NCBI RefSeq assembly: GCF_013375935.1
Contig: NZ_CP056117.1
Span: 310,001 to 374,000 of the forward strand
Source of the DNA: Enterobacter cloacae
GTDB taxonomy: Bacteria > Pseudomonadota > Gammaproteobacteria > Enterobacterales > Enterobacteriaceae
Length of the DNA stretch: 64,000 nucleotides
Direction: 5' to 3'
Shown here: positions 8,864 through 18,351 of the stretch, piece by piece
How the letters are laid out: each line of letters starts with the position of its first letter
How positions within the stretch are numbered: the stretch's first letter is position 1
Notes under the pieces: generated by a model
The model's database searches: none
What the model was told of the DNA's origin: nothing
What the model saw: the letters and a program-made list of their open reading frames with translations, nothing else
Translations under genes and position numbers: made by a program

Positions 8864-10531
8864 GTGGCTCAATTCGTTTATACCATGCATCGTGTCGGCA
8901 AAGTTGTCCCGCCGAAACGTCATATTCTTAAAAATATCTCGCTGAGCTTCTTCCCGGGCGCAAAAATCGGTGTCCTGGGTCTCAACGGTGCCGGTAAGTC
9001 CACCCTGCTGCGCATCATGGCCGGCATCGATACAGACATCGAAGGTGAAGCCCGTCCGCAGCCAGGCATCAAGATCGGCTACCTGCCGCAGGAACCTCAG
9101 CTGAACCCGGAACACACCGTGCGTGAATCCGTTGAAGAAGCGGTGTCCGAAGTGGTTAACGCGCTGAAAGGCCTGGATGAAGTGTATGCCAAATACGCCG
9201 AGCCGGATGCGGACTTCGACAAGCTGGCCGCTCAGCAGGGCAAATACGAAGAGATTATCCAGGCGCACGACGGTCACAACCTGAACGTGCAGCTTGAGCG
9301 CGCGGCTGATGCCCTGCGCCTGCCGGACTGGGATGCGAAAATCGCTAACCTCTCCGGTGGTGAGCGTCGCCGCGTGGCGCTGTGCCGCCTGCTGCTGGAA
9401 AAACCAGACATGCTGCTGCTCGACGAACCGACGAACCACCTGGATGCAGAGTCCGTAGCGTGGCTGGAACGCTTCCTGCACGACTTCGAAGGCACCGTGG
9501 TGGCGATCACTCACGACCGTTACTTCCTCGACAACGTGGCGGGCTGGATCCTGGAGCTGGACCGCGGTGAAGGTATTCCGTGGGAAGGCAACTACTCCTC
9601 CTGGCTGGAGCAGAAAGATCAGCGTCTGGCGCAGGAAGCGTCTCAGGAAGCGGCGCGTCGCAAGTCTATCGAGAAAGAGCTGGAGTGGGTGCGTCAGGGT
9701 GCGAAAGGCCGTCAGTCCAAGGGCAAAGCCCGTCTGGCGCGCTTTGAAGAGCTTAACAATACCGAATACCAGAAACGTAACGAAACCAACGAACTGTTTA
9801 TTCCACCTGGAGCGCGTCTGGGGGATAAAGTGGTTGAAGTGACCAACCTGCGTAAGTCCTACGGCGACCGCCTGCTGATCGACGACCTGACCTTCTCCGT
9901 ACCGAAGGGCGCTATCGTCGGTATCATCGGTCCGAACGGCGCGGGTAAATCCACGCTGTTCCGCATGATGTCCGGTCAGGAACAGCCTGACAGCGGCTCT
10001 ATCACCCTGGGTGAGACCGTGAAGCTGGCGTCCGTTGACCAGTTCCGTGACGCAATGGATAACAGCAAAACCGTGTGGGAAGAAGTGTCCGGCGGTCTGG
10101 ATATCATGCGTATCGGCAACACCGAGATGCCAAGCCGTGCCTACGTTGGCCGCTTTAACTTCAAGGGCACCGACCAGGGCAAACGCGTGGGCGAGCTGTC
10201 CGGCGGCGAGCGCGGTCGCCTGCATCTGGCGAAGCTGCTGCAGGTTGGCGGTAACGTTCTGCTGCTCGATGAACCAACCAACGACCTGGACATCGAAACC
10301 CTGCGCGCGCTGGAAAACGCCCTGCTGGAGTTCCCGGGCTGTGCAATGGTTATCTCGCACGACCGCTGGTTCCTGGACCGTATCGCAACCCACATCCTGG
10401 ATTACCAGGACGAAGGTAAGGTAGAGTTCTTCGAAGGTAACTTCACCGAATACGAAGAGTACAAGAAACGCACGCTGGGCGCAGACGCGCTGGAGCCGAA
10501 GCGTATTAAGTACAAGCGTATCGCGAAATAA
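8864..10531 (+). CDS. ettA: Energy-dependent translational throttle ABC-F protein EttA
   Basis: ABC-F ATPase that binds the ribosomal E site and gates entry into the elongation cycle according to the ATP/ADP ratio. It has 555 residues with GTG start at 8864. The first ATPase has Walker A GLNGAGKST (39-47), signature LSGGERRRVALCR and Walker B ending DEPTNHLD. The arm insertion lies near residues 90-140 and a positively charged linker follows. The second ATPase has GPNGAGKST, LSGGERGRLHLAK and DEPTNDLD. No membrane domain is present. It is followed by a strong terminator. Confidence 0.97.
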   Translation: MAQFVYTMHRVGKVVPPKRHILKNISLSFFPGAKIGVLGLNGAGKSTLLRIMAGIDTDIEGEARPQPGIKIGYLPQEPQLNPEHTVRESVEEAVSEVVNALKGLDEVYAKYAEPDADFDKLAAQQGKYEEIIQAHDGHNLNVQLERAADALRLPDWDAKIANLSGGERRRVALCRLLLEKPDMLLLDEPTNHLDAESVAWLERFLHDFEGTVVAITHDRYFLDNVAGWILELDRGEGIPWEGNYSSWLEQKDQRLAQEASQEAARRKSIEKELEWVRQGAKGRQSKGKARLARFEELNNTEYQKRNETNELFIPPGARLGDKVVEVTNLRKSYGDRLLIDDLTFSVPKGAIVGIIGPNGAGKSTLFRMMSGQEQPDSGSITLGETVKLASVDQFRDAMDNSKTVWEEVSGGLDIMRIGNTEMPSRAYVGRFNFKGTDQGKRVGELSGGERGRLHLAKLLQVGGNVLLLDEPTNDLDIETLRALENALLEFPGCAMVISHDRWFLDRIATHILDYQDEGKVEFFEGNFTEYEEYKKRTLGADALEPKRIKYKRIAK

Positions 10532-10536
10532 AAGCA

Positions 10537-10563
10537 GAACGGCAACTTCGGTTGCCGTTTTTT
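10537..10563 (+). terminator. ettA terminator
   Basis: Stem AACGGCAAC, loop TTCG, stem GTTGCCG, followed by a six-T run, six bases after the ettA stop codon. Confidence 0.93.
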
Positions 10564-10572
10564 ATGTTTGTT

Positions 10573-10619
10573 CCCTCAGCCCCGAGGAAGAAGGTCAGGG
10601 TGAGGGCATCAGGCCGCAC
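10573..10619. repeat. Palindromic GAGGG-type intergenic repeat, copy 1
   Basis: It contains CAGGGTGAGGGCATCAGG, the flank also found in the two units between deoB and deoD. Its left arm CCCTCAGCCCCGAGG is a degenerate match to the CCCTCTCCC arm of the other copies. It lies between ettA and the LysR gene. Confidence 0.6.
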
Positions 10620-10623
10620 AGAA

Positions 10624-11523
10624 CTACCTTCCTACGTAGTACCGCCTCACCTCATCAAACTGCATCGCAAACTCGATATAGCTCATCAGCGCGGGCGAAT
10701 TGAGCTTACGGCTCGGATAGGCCAGCCACAGGTCGTTCCCCTCCACGCTCCACTCCGGCAGCACCTTCACCAGCGCCCCCTTTTCAACCTTGTCTTCCAG
10801 CAGAAATGCGGGCAACAGCGTGATCCCCGCCCCGGCAATCGCACACTCGCGGGCGTACACCAGGTTATCGGTTAAATGCGCGTTGTCCGGCAGGTAGCGA
10901 TAGTCTTCGCTCTCGCTTCGCAGCAGCCACTCAGACCAGGACCTGTGGGTAATGCAGCGATGCTCCACCAGCTGACGCGGATGGACTAACGGCTCACGAC
11001 GCGCCAGATAATCGGGCGATGCCAGCATATAGCGCGGGCAGTGCCCGATCATCCGGCCAATCAGGGATGAATCCTGCGGCTTGCCGGTACGTAGCGCCAC
11101 GTCAAAACCGGACTCGACCAGATCCACCACGTCGTCAGAAATTGATACATCGAGCGAAACGTCAGGGTAGCGAAGCTGAAATTCGGCATTAAGATGTGCC
11201 AGAAGCGTTGCGCCGATCCCCGCAGGACAGGTGATCCGCAGCCGTCCGCTGGGGTTGTCGCGCAGGCGCTGGATGGCATACTCCGCCCGCTCGCTGGCCG
11301 CCAGCATCTCGCGGCAGTGCACCAGATAATGCTCGCCGGCAAAGGTCAGGTTGATCCTGCGCGTCGTCCGATTGAGCAAGCGGATCCCCAGCTGCTGTTC
11401 AAGCTGGCTAATGCGCTGGCTGACGCTGGATTTAGGCAGCTCCGCCTTCCGGGCCGCCGCGGTAAAGCTTCCCGTCTCCGCCACCAGCGCAAACAGCGCC
11501 ATATCCTGAAGCTGTTTAAACAT
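10624..11523 (-). CDS. LysR-family transcriptional regulator
   Basis: A 299-residue LysR-type regulator. The N-terminal winged helix (about 1-60) reads LVAETGSFTAAARKAELPKS and SQLEQQLGIRLLNRTTR. The remainder is the effector-binding fold, with SGFDVALRTG and the usual hinge. It resembles the CrgA/AaeR-like group with unknown effector. It is divergent from the oxidoreductase at 11632 across about 108 bases, the classic arrangement for a regulator of its neighbour. E. coli has ettA next to nadR, so this pair is an insertion relative to K-12. Confidence 0.85.
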   Translation of the reverse strand: MFKQLQDMALFALVAETGSFTAAARKAELPKSSVSQRISQLEQQLGIRLLNRTTRRINLTFAGEHYLVHCREMLAASERAEYAIQRLRDNPSGRLRITCPAGIGATLLAHLNAEFQLRYPDVSLDVSISDDVVDLVESGFDVALRTGKPQDSSLIGRMIGHCPRYMLASPDYLARREPLVHPRQLVEHRCITHRSWSEWLLRSESEDYRYLPDNAHLTDNLVYARECAIAGAGITLLPAFLLEDKVEKGALVKVLPEWSVEGNDLWLAYPSRKLNSPALMSYIEFAMQFDEVRRYYVGR

Positions 11524-11631
11524 GATTGTTCATCCTGTACGAACGCTGAGTTCTCGATTGTCCATCTTATCACGCGCGTGACCACTTAATAGACTAGTCT
11601 CATCAAAACGCATGCCATTGAGGAGCACACC

Positions 11632-12633
11632 ATGTCCGTTAAAGCCATTGCCGTTAACCCCGCCAATCCCTCCGCTTTCATTGAAATCGCCCCGCCGATG
11701 CCGCAGCCCGGCGAGCACGATCTGCTGGTGGAAGTGAAAGCCGTCTCCGTTAACCCGGTGGATACTAAGGTGCATGCAGGCCTTGTCAAAAATGGGCTGA
11801 AAGCGCCACGTATTCTCGGATGGGACGCCAGCGGGATCGTCAAAGCCGTTGGGGCAGGCGTCACCGGGTTCAAACCGGGCGACGAAGTGTGGTACGCGGG
11901 CGACATTACCCGTCCGGGCAGTAATACCACGCACCAGCTGATTGACGCGCGCATTGTTGGGCGTAAGCCTGCAAGCCTGGGCTGGGATGCGGCTGCCGCA
12001 TTGCCGCTGACCGCGCTGACCGCCTGGGAAGGGCTGTTCGAGCGTCTGAACATTCAGGATGCCGGATCGGACAACACGCTGCTGATCGTCGGCGGTGCTG
12101 GCGGAGTGGGATCGCTGGCGATCCCGTTCGCAAAACAAGGCAGCAAGGTTAAGGTGATCGCCACCGCGTCGCGGGAAGACTCCGCCCGGTGGTGCCGCGA
12201 TCGCGGAGCGGATCTGGTGGTGGATTATCGCGATCTTAAAGGTGAGCTGGCAAAGCAGGGCATTAGCTTTGTGGATTACATTTTCATTCTTAATGATACC
12301 GATGGCCACTGGGATACGGTCAGCGAACTGATTGCGCCGCAGGGGCACATTTGCTCCATCGTCGAAAATGCGCATCCGCTGAACCAGGATAAGCTGAAAT
12401 CTAAGTCCGCCGCGCTGCACTGGGAATTTATGTATACCCGCAGCATGTACCAGACCGCCGATATGGCGCGTCAGGGTGAGATCTTAAACGAGGTGGCGAA
12501 GCTGGTGGATAACGGCGTGGTGACAAGTTCGCTGAGCGAAACGCTGCACGGTCTGAGCGTGGAAAGCATTACCGAGGCGCACCGCAGGGTGCTGGAAGGG
12601 CATATGCGCGGGAAGGTGGTGGTTGCGTTCTGA
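11632..12633 (+). CDS. Zinc-type alcohol dehydrogenase / quinone oxidoreductase family protein
   Basis: Medium-chain dehydrogenase/reductase of 333 residues, from ATG at 11632. The N-terminal GroES-like fold (about 25-130) includes PGEHDLLVEVKAVSVNPVDT. The nucleotide-binding motif is VGGAGGVGSLAIPFAKQ, typical of NADPH binding. The catalytic zinc Cys/His ligands of classical alcohol dehydrogenases are not evident, which favours a quinone-reductase-like enzyme. Substrate unknown. It is probably controlled by the divergent LysR gene. Confidence 0.82.
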   Translation: MSVKAIAVNPANPSAFIEIAPPMPQPGEHDLLVEVKAVSVNPVDTKVHAGLVKNGLKAPRILGWDASGIVKAVGAGVTGFKPGDEVWYAGDITRPGSNTTHQLIDARIVGRKPASLGWDAAAALPLTALTAWEGLFERLNIQDAGSDNTLLIVGGAGGVGSLAIPFAKQGSKVKVIATASREDSARWCRDRGADLVVDYRDLKGELAKQGISFVDYIFILNDTDGHWDTVSELIAPQGHICSIVENAHPLNQDKLKSKSAALHWEFMYTRSMYQTADMARQGEILNEVAKLVDNGVVTSSLSETLHGLSVESITEAHRRVLEGHMRGKVVVAF

Positions 12634-12644
12634 GTGGTTTGATT

Positions 12645-12734
12645 CCCCTCACCCTGCCCTCTCCCCAAGGGGGAGAGGGTAAAGACAGCTCCGTGCGATC
12701 CCCTCTCCCTTTGGGAGAGGGTTAGGGTGAGGGG
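12645..12734. repeat. Palindromic GAGGG-type repeat, copy 2 (double hairpin)
   Basis: Two hairpins of CCCTCTCCC/GGGAGAGGG stand next to each other (12658-12680 and 12700-12722), flanked by CCCCTCACCCT and AGGGTGAGGGG as inverted arms. The element fills the gap between the oxidoreductase and the convergent nadR, where it could also help end transcription. Confidence 0.85.
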
Positions 12735-12747
12735 CAAACCTGTGAAT

Positions 12748-13980
12748 TTACCCCTGCTCCCCCATCATCTCCTTCACCAGCTCGACGCAGCGCAGGAAGC
12801 GGGTGTCGTAATCCGATGCTTCCACGTGCACAAACTCAACGTTGTTCTCGTTAAGCATCTCCACCAGCATCGTCTGGAACTCTCGCCTGTCCACCGAGCT
12901 GCCCAGGCTGCGCATGCCGTCGGCCACCCATGGCGTGTTGTTTTCCAGCAGGATCACCAGGTCGAAGCGATATTCATCAATCAGCGCCTGCACAAACGGG
13001 TGCTCGCGGCCTTCGTACTTTTTACAGAACGCCTGAGTGGTGACGAAATCGGTATCGATGAACGCCACTTTATTGGCGTACTTCACCGCGAAATCAATGT
13101 ACTGGGCATGGCCGAGCGCGATTTTGTCGTAGTCGGAATACTGCAATGCCATCTCGTCACCGCCGAGATGTGAGAAAACATAATCGCGGCCATACTCCCA
13201 CGCGCTGGTGGTGTTGAAGATGTTCGCCAGCTTATTCACCAGCGTCGATTTTCCGCTCGACTCGCCGCCAAGAATGGCTACCGTACGCACGAAGAACGGC
13301 TTTACTTCGGTTGGAATGTAGTCCCAGTAGCGGAACGGGTTCTCGCGGATCTGCGCCCCGCTGATGTTCATGAAGGTACGCTTCGGATCGATAAGCACCG
13401 TCTCGATGCCCAGATGCTCGCGGAACTGCGGCGCGTCGGATTCTTCAGAGGTGTAGATCCAGTTAGGCGCAATGCCCTTCTCTTCCATAAACGCTTTGAT
13501 GCCGTTACTCCACACGTCCCAGCCGTGCGGATACGGCTCCATGCCCTCCTCGTTAAAGGCATGAATGCGAATGTTTTTTTGATACTTAAAGGTCTGAAGC
13601 AGCCAGCGCAGACGATCCGGCACCGTGGGCTGCTGCGACATGGCGCTGTCTTCAAACAGCAGGCGATCGCGGGTTTCATCGTAACCCATGATGATGTGCA
13701 GTTCGTCCACCTGGCTACAGGCGCGCTGGATCAGGTAGATATGCCCGGTATGCAGCGGGTAGAACTTACCGAACACCACGCCGATGTTCTTTTGCATGCG
13801 TGGAAATTCAAGCCCCAGAAAGCGGTGCAGCGCTTCGAGCTTTTGCGCGCTGGGGCTTTTGATTTTGGCGTTAAGCAGTTGGCTCAGGTAGCCTTTGGTC
13901 ATTCCGCTGGCGTCCGCCACCTGCTGCAGCGTGCAGCCCTTCTGGCGGATTGCGGTCTTGATGTAGTCAAATGATGACAT
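12748..13980 (-). CDS. nadR: NadR: NAD regulator, NMN adenylyltransferase and nicotinamide riboside kinase
   Basis: Three-part protein of 410 residues, as in E. coli. Residues 1-60 form a helix-turn-helix (LQQVADASGMTKGYLSQLL) that represses NAD synthesis genes. Residues about 63-225 are an NMN adenylyltransferase with GKFYPLHTGH. Residues about 230-405 are a nicotinamide riboside kinase with P-loop GGESSGKST. It lies downstream of radA by 35 bases in the same direction, giving a serB-radA-nadR cluster. Confidence 0.97.
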   Translation of the reverse strand: MSSFDYIKTAIRQKGCTLQQVADASGMTKGYLSQLLNAKIKSPSAQKLEALHRFLGLEFPRMQKNIGVVFGKFYPLHTGHIYLIQRACSQVDELHIIMGYDETRDRLLFEDSAMSQQPTVPDRLRWLLQTFKYQKNIRIHAFNEEGMEPYPHGWDVWSNGIKAFMEEKGIAPNWIYTSEESDAPQFREHLGIETVLIDPKRTFMNISGAQIRENPFRYWDYIPTEVKPFFVRTVAILGGESSGKSTLVNKLANIFNTTSAWEYGRDYVFSHLGGDEMALQYSDYDKIALGHAQYIDFAVKYANKVAFIDTDFVTTQAFCKKYEGREHPFVQALIDEYRFDLVILLENNTPWVADGMRSLGSSVDRREFQTMLVEMLNENNVEFVHVEASDYDTRFLRCVELVKEMMGEQG

Positions 13981-14015
13981 AAATTACGGTGCCTCCTGCA
14001 AAATCGAATACGTAA

Positions 14016-15401
14016 TTATAAGTCGTCAAAGACATTTAACGCATCTGCGAGTTTCTTAACGCCAAAGACCTGCATCCCTTCCGGGATTTTTTTCGGCACG
14101 TTGGCGGCAGGAACAATCGCGCGGCGGAAGCCATGCTTTGCCGCTTCGGAGATGCGCTCCTGGCCGCTCGGCACCGGGCGGATCTCGCCAGCCAGCCCCA
14201 CTTCGCCAAATACAACCAGATCCTGCGGCAGCGGCCTGTCGCGCAGGCTGGAGACCATCGCCAGCAGCAGCGCCAGATCCGCGCTGGTCTCTGAAACCTT
14301 CACGCCGCCGACCACGTTGACGAACACGTCCTGATCCGCCATCTGCAGGCCGCCGTGGCGGTGCAGCACCGCCAGCAGGATCGCCAGACGGTTTTGCTCC
14401 AGGCCGACCGCCACGCGACGGGGGTTGCCCATCATGGAGTGATCCACCAGCGCCTGAATTTCCACGAGCAGCGGACGCGTCCCTTCCCACAGCACCATCA
14501 CGGAGCTGCCGGAGGTGACCTCATCGCCACGGCTCAGGAAGATGGCCGAGGGGCTGCTGACCTCGCGAAGCCCCTGCTCGGTCATGGCAAATACGCCCAG
14601 CTCGTTCACCGCACCAAAGCGGTTTTTATGGCTGCGCAGGGTACGGAAGCGGGAGTCCGCGTCGCCGTCGAGCATGACGGAGCAGTCAATACAGTGCTCA
14701 AGCACTTTCGGCCCCGCCAGCGAGCCGTCTTTGGTGACGTGGCCGACCATCACAATCGCCACGCCGCGGGTTTTGGCGAAGCGCGTCAGGTAGGCGGCGG
14801 TTTCGCGCACCTGCGCCACGCTGCCCGGCGAGGACTGAATGTCCGCCATGTGCATGACCTGAATGGAGTCGATCACCATCAGCTTCGGCTGCTCTTCTTC
14901 GGCGATCATGCAGATCTGCTCGATGCTGGTTTCCGAAAGCATATTCAGGTTGCCCGTCGGCAGGCCAAGACGATGGGCGCGCATCGCCACCTGCTGGAGT
15001 GATTCCTCGCCCGTGACGTAAAGGGTTTTCATCTGCTCGGCAAGCTTGCAGAGCGTTTGCAGCAGGAGCGTCGATTTACCCGCGCCCGGGTTACCGCCGA
15101 TCAGAATGGCGCTGCCCGGCACTACGCCGCCGCCGAGCACGCGGTCAAACTCCTTGAACCCGGTGGAGAAGCGCGGCAGCGCTTCCAGGCTAATATCAGA
15201 AAGTTTTTGTACCTTCGACACGCCTGCATTGCCCGCATAGCCGCTCAGGCGTTCGTTGCGGGCCACGCTCGGCGAAGCCGCCACACCACGCACTTCGGTG
15301 ATGGTGTTCCAGGCATGACAGGCGCTGCATTGCCCCTGCCAGCGCGGATAATCCGCACCACATTCATTACAGACAAATGCGCGTTTTGGAGCTTTCGCCA
15401 C
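14016..15401 (-). CDS. radA: DNA repair protein RadA
   Basis: RecA-like DnaB-type helicase that drives branch migration in recombination. It has 461 residues. An N-terminal zinc finger uses Cys11, Cys14, Cys25 and Cys28. Walker A is GGNPGAGKST. The RadA-specific HKNRFG motif follows, and the C-terminal Lon-protease-like domain (about 290-461) lacks a protease active site. It starts 11 bases after serB and is likely co-transcribed with it. Confidence 0.97.
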   Translation of the reverse strand: MAKAPKRAFVCNECGADYPRWQGQCSACHAWNTITEVRGVAASPSVARNERLSGYAGNAGVSKVQKLSDISLEALPRFSTGFKEFDRVLGGGVVPGSAILIGGNPGAGKSTLLLQTLCKLAEQMKTLYVTGEESLQQVAMRAHRLGLPTGNLNMLSETSIEQICMIAEEEQPKLMVIDSIQVMHMADIQSSPGSVAQVRETAAYLTRFAKTRGVAIVMVGHVTKDGSLAGPKVLEHCIDCSVMLDGDADSRFRTLRSHKNRFGAVNELGVFAMTEQGLREVSSPSAIFLSRGDEVTSGSSVMVLWEGTRPLLVEIQALVDHSMMGNPRRVAVGLEQNRLAILLAVLHRHGGLQMADQDVFVNVVGGVKVSETSADLALLLAMVSSLRDRPLPQDLVVFGEVGLAGEIRPVPSGQERISEAAKHGFRRAIVPAANVPKKIPEGMQVFGVKKLADALNVFDDL

Positions 15402-15412
15402 GGTTTACCTCG

Positions 15413-16381
15413 TTATTTCTGGTTAATGCTGCCGGAGAGAATGCAGAACACCCCCATCAGATCGGCATGACGGACAGTGACTTCCGTCTTTTCATTCACT
15501 TTCGGCTTAGCATGGTAGGCAATGCCAAGACCGGCAACTTTAATCATCGGCAGATCGTTCGCGCCATCGCCGATGGCGACGGTCTGCTCGACCGGAATCT
15601 CATATTTCTGCGCCAGACGCGTCAGCGTGTTGGCTTTGTACTGCGCGTCCACGATGTCGCCGGTGACCTGTCCGGTCAGCCTGCCGTCCACGATCTCCAG
15701 CTCGTTAGCCACAACCGTGGTCAGGTGCAATTTTTCCCGCAGATAATCCGCGAAGAAGGTAAAGCCCCCGGAGGCGATGGCCACCTTCCAGCCCAGAGAC
15801 TGGAGCTTTAATACCAGCTGCGTCAGCCCGGGCATCAGCGGCAGCTCATCGCGCACCTGACGCAGAATAGTGGCGTCGGCCCCTTTGAGGGTTGCCACGC
15901 GCTGCCTCAGGCTGGCGGTGAAATCCAGCTCGCCTCGCATCGCGCGCTCGGTGACTTCAGCCACCAGCTCACCGCTCCCCGCCAGCCTGGCGATCTCGTC
16001 GATACATTCGATCTGGATGGCGGTAGAGTCCATATCCATCACCAGCAGGCCCGGCGTTTTCAGGTGCGGGATCTTGCCGAGTGGCGCAACGTCCAGCCCA
16101 GCGTCGTGCGCCAGCCGCGTGGCACGCTGCGTCAGGGAACCCGCCAGGCGGATGACCTGGTAATCTTCCACGCACCAGGCGGCAACGATAACCATCGCCG
16201 CGCCGAGCGTGGTTTGATACTGGGTGAGACGTTGCTTATCCAGGCCGCGTCCATACAGCAGCCAGCCGCTACGGCCAGCGTGGTAATCCAGAGGCATCAC
16301 CTCATCGCCACTTAACGAGAGCGGCAATCCTGGCCATAAAGAGACATCCGTTGGCAGGTCACACCAGGTAATGTTCGGCAT
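15413..16381 (-). CDS. serB: Phosphoserine phosphatase SerB
   Basis: Catalyses the last step of serine synthesis. The protein has 322 residues. An N-terminal ACT-like region precedes the HAD phosphatase domain. The catalytic motif DMDSTAIQIECIDEIA carries the nucleophilic and acid/base aspartates. AIASGGFTFF supplies the motif II serine and AIGDGANDLPMIKVAG motif IV. It is divergent from smp, as in E. coli, and heads the serB-radA-nadR run. Confidence 0.97.
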   Translation of the reverse strand: MPNITWCDLPTDVSLWPGLPLSLSGDEVMPLDYHAGRSGWLLYGRGLDKQRLTQYQTTLGAAMVIVAAWCVEDYQVIRLAGSLTQRATRLAHDAGLDVAPLGKIPHLKTPGLLVMDMDSTAIQIECIDEIARLAGSGELVAEVTERAMRGELDFTASLRQRVATLKGADATILRQVRDELPLMPGLTQLVLKLQSLGWKVAIASGGFTFFADYLREKLHLTTVVANELEIVDGRLTGQVTGDIVDAQYKANTLTRLAQKYEIPVEQTVAIGDGANDLPMIKVAGLGIAYHAKPKVNEKTEVTVRHADLMGVFCILSGSINQK

Positions 16382-16498
16382 TAAAGCTCCTGTAATTTGG
16401 TTCGCGCCGGAAGGTTCCAGAGGGAAAATAACGCATGAGGCTACCCTGTAACCATCACTTCTGGCAACATTAAGCCGTAAATTTTAAGCAGGTGGAAT

Positions 16499-17143
16499 AT
16501 GGCTCGCGCAAAACTGAAATTCCGGCTTCATCGCGCCGTGATTGTCCTGATCTGTCTCGCACTATTAGTGGCGCTGATGCAGGGGGCATCCTGGTTTAGC
16601 CAGAATCACCAACGGCAACGCAACCCGCAATTTGAAGAGCTGGCCCGCACCCTGGCGCGTCAGGTAACGCTCAATATTGCCCCGTCAATGCGTACCGAAA
16701 CGCCGGACGAGAAGCGCATATCCCAGGTATTACGCCAGCTTACGGAAAACAGCCGCATTCTGGATGCAGGCGTGTACGATGAGCAGGGCGACCTGATCGC
16801 CCGCGCCGGTGAACATGTCGAGGTGCGCGATCGGCTGGCGCTGGACGGTAAAAAAGCCGGCGGCTATTTCAACCAGCAGATCGTCGAACCGATTCAGGGC
16901 AAGAATGGTCCGCTGGGGTATCTGCGCCTCACCCTTGATACCCATACTCTGCCCACCGAAGCCAAACAGGTGGACAATACCACCAATATTCTGCGCCTGA
17001 TGCTACTCCTCTCGCTGGCAACAGGCGTGGTGCTGGCGCGCACGCTGCTCCAGGGCAAGCGCACCCGCTGGCAGCAGTCACCGTTCCTGTTGACCGCCAG
17101 CAAGTCGGTTCCCGAAGACGAAGAGAGCGAGAAGAAGGAATAG
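16499..17143 (+). CDS. smp: Membrane protein Smp (YtjB)
   Basis: A 214-residue inner-membrane protein equal in length to E. coli Smp. A single membrane anchor spans about residues 15-35. A second hydrophobic stretch near residue 160-180 (ILRLMLLLSLATGVVLA) may return to the membrane, leaving a periplasmic loop between them. The C-terminus is highly charged (EDEESEKKE). Function is not established. It lies between serB and lplA and runs with lplA after a 39-base gap, as in E. coli. Confidence 0.88.
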   Translation: MARAKLKFRLHRAVIVLICLALLVALMQGASWFSQNHQRQRNPQFEELARTLARQVTLNIAPSMRTETPDEKRISQVLRQLTENSRILDAGVYDEQGDLIARAGEHVEVRDRLALDGKKAGGYFNQQIVEPIQGKNGPLGYLRLTLDTHTLPTEAKQVDNTTNILRLMLLLSLATGVVLARTLLQGKRTRWQQSPFLLTASKSVPEDEESEKKE

Positions 17144-17182
17144 TGATAAAGTAGGCAGACGATTCGGAAAAGGAACTTTGCC

Positions 17183-18199
17183 ATGACGACGTTACGCCTG
17201 CTTATCTCTGACTCTTACGATCCCTGGTTTAATCTCGCGGTGGAAGAGTGCATCTTCCGCCAGATGCCCGCCACGCAGCGCGTGCTGTTTCTCTGGCGCA
17301 ACGCCGATACGGTGGTCATTGGCCGCGCGCAAAACCCGTGGAAAGAGTGTAATACCCGCCGCATGGAAGAGGACAACGTGCGTCTGGCGCGCCGGAGCAG
17401 CGGTGGCGGCGCGGTGTTTCACGATCTGGGAAATACCTGCTTTACCTTTATGGCAGGCAAGCCGGAGTATGACAAAACCATCTCAACGTCCATCGTCCTC
17501 AACGCGCTCAATTCGCTCGGTGTAACCGCCGAGGCCTCTGGGCGTAACGATCTGGTGGTCAAAACGCCCGACGGGGATCGCAAAGTATCGGGTTCTGCCT
17601 ATCGCGAAACGATGGATCGCGGCTTCCATCACGGCACCCTGCTGCTTAACGCCGATCTGAGCCGTCTGGCGAACTACCTTAATCCCGACAGGAAAAAGCT
17701 TCAGGCCAAGGGGATCACCTCTGTGCGCGGCCGCGTGGCGAATCTGGTGGAGCTACTGCCGGGGATTACGCACGAGCAGATTTGCGATGCGATCCGCGAG
17801 GCGTTCTTTGCGCACTACGGCGAGCGCGTGGAGGCGGAGGTAATTTCTCCTGATAAAACCCCGGACCTGCCCAACTTTGCTGAAACCTTTGCCCGCCAGA
17901 GCAGCTGGGAGTGGAACTTCGGCCAGGCGCCGGCGTTCTCCCATCTGCTGGACGAGCGTTTTACCTGGGGCGGCGTGGAACTGCATTTTGACGTAGAGAA
18001 AGGCCACATCACCCGCACGCAGGTATTCACGGACAGCCTTAATCCCGCGCCGTTAGAGGCGCTGGCAGCGCGTTTGCAGGGCTGTTTGTATCGGGCGGAT
18101 ACGCTGCAGCAGGAGTGCGATGCGTTGACAGGTGATTTTCCCGGACAGGAAACCGAATTACGGGAATTATCGGCATGGATTGCAAGAGAGGTAAAATAA
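17183..18199 (+). CDS. lplA: Lipoate-protein ligase A
   Basis: Attaches scavenged lipoate via lipoyl-AMP to the lipoyl domains of 2-oxoacid dehydrogenases and the glycine cleavage H protein. It has 338 residues as in E. coli. Family motifs are [15 protein letters not shown] (about 70-84), the conserved Lys in [12 protein letters not shown] (about 133), and [12 protein letters not shown]. The C-terminal accessory domain spans about 250-338. It follows smp closely and probably shares its transcript. Confidence 0.96.
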   Translation: MTTLRLLISDSYDPWFNLAVEECIFRQMPATQRVLFLWRNADTVVIGRAQNPWKECNTRRMEEDNVRLARRSSGGGAVFHDLGNTCFTFMAGKPEYDKTISTSIVLNALNSLGVTAEASGRNDLVVKTPDGDRKVSGSAYRETMDRGFHHGTLLLNADLSRLANYLNPDRKKLQAKGITSVRGRVANLVELLPGITHEQICDAIREAFFAHYGERVEAEVISPDKTPDLPNFAETFARQSSWEWNFGQAPAFSHLLDERFTWGGVELHFDVEKGHITRTQVFTDSLNPAPLEALAARLQGCLYRADTLQQECDALTGDFPGQETELRELSAWIAREVK

Positions 18200-18351
18200 T
18201 TGAGAATAATAATATTCTGTAAAGGCTTTTTTAAAAAAAGCACATTTATAATGTAAATAGATTAAATAGACGGAATAGCTCAGCGCGTAAGAAAATCCTG
18301 ACGCAGGGGGAACAATTAATGTTCCCTTTAATTATACGTTAAGGATGAAAC

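Noticed and set aside
8792..10393. 533-codon open frame opposite ettA
   Set aside because: Shadow of a strongly codon-biased gene. No domain or ribosome site, and ettA is unmistakable on the other strand.
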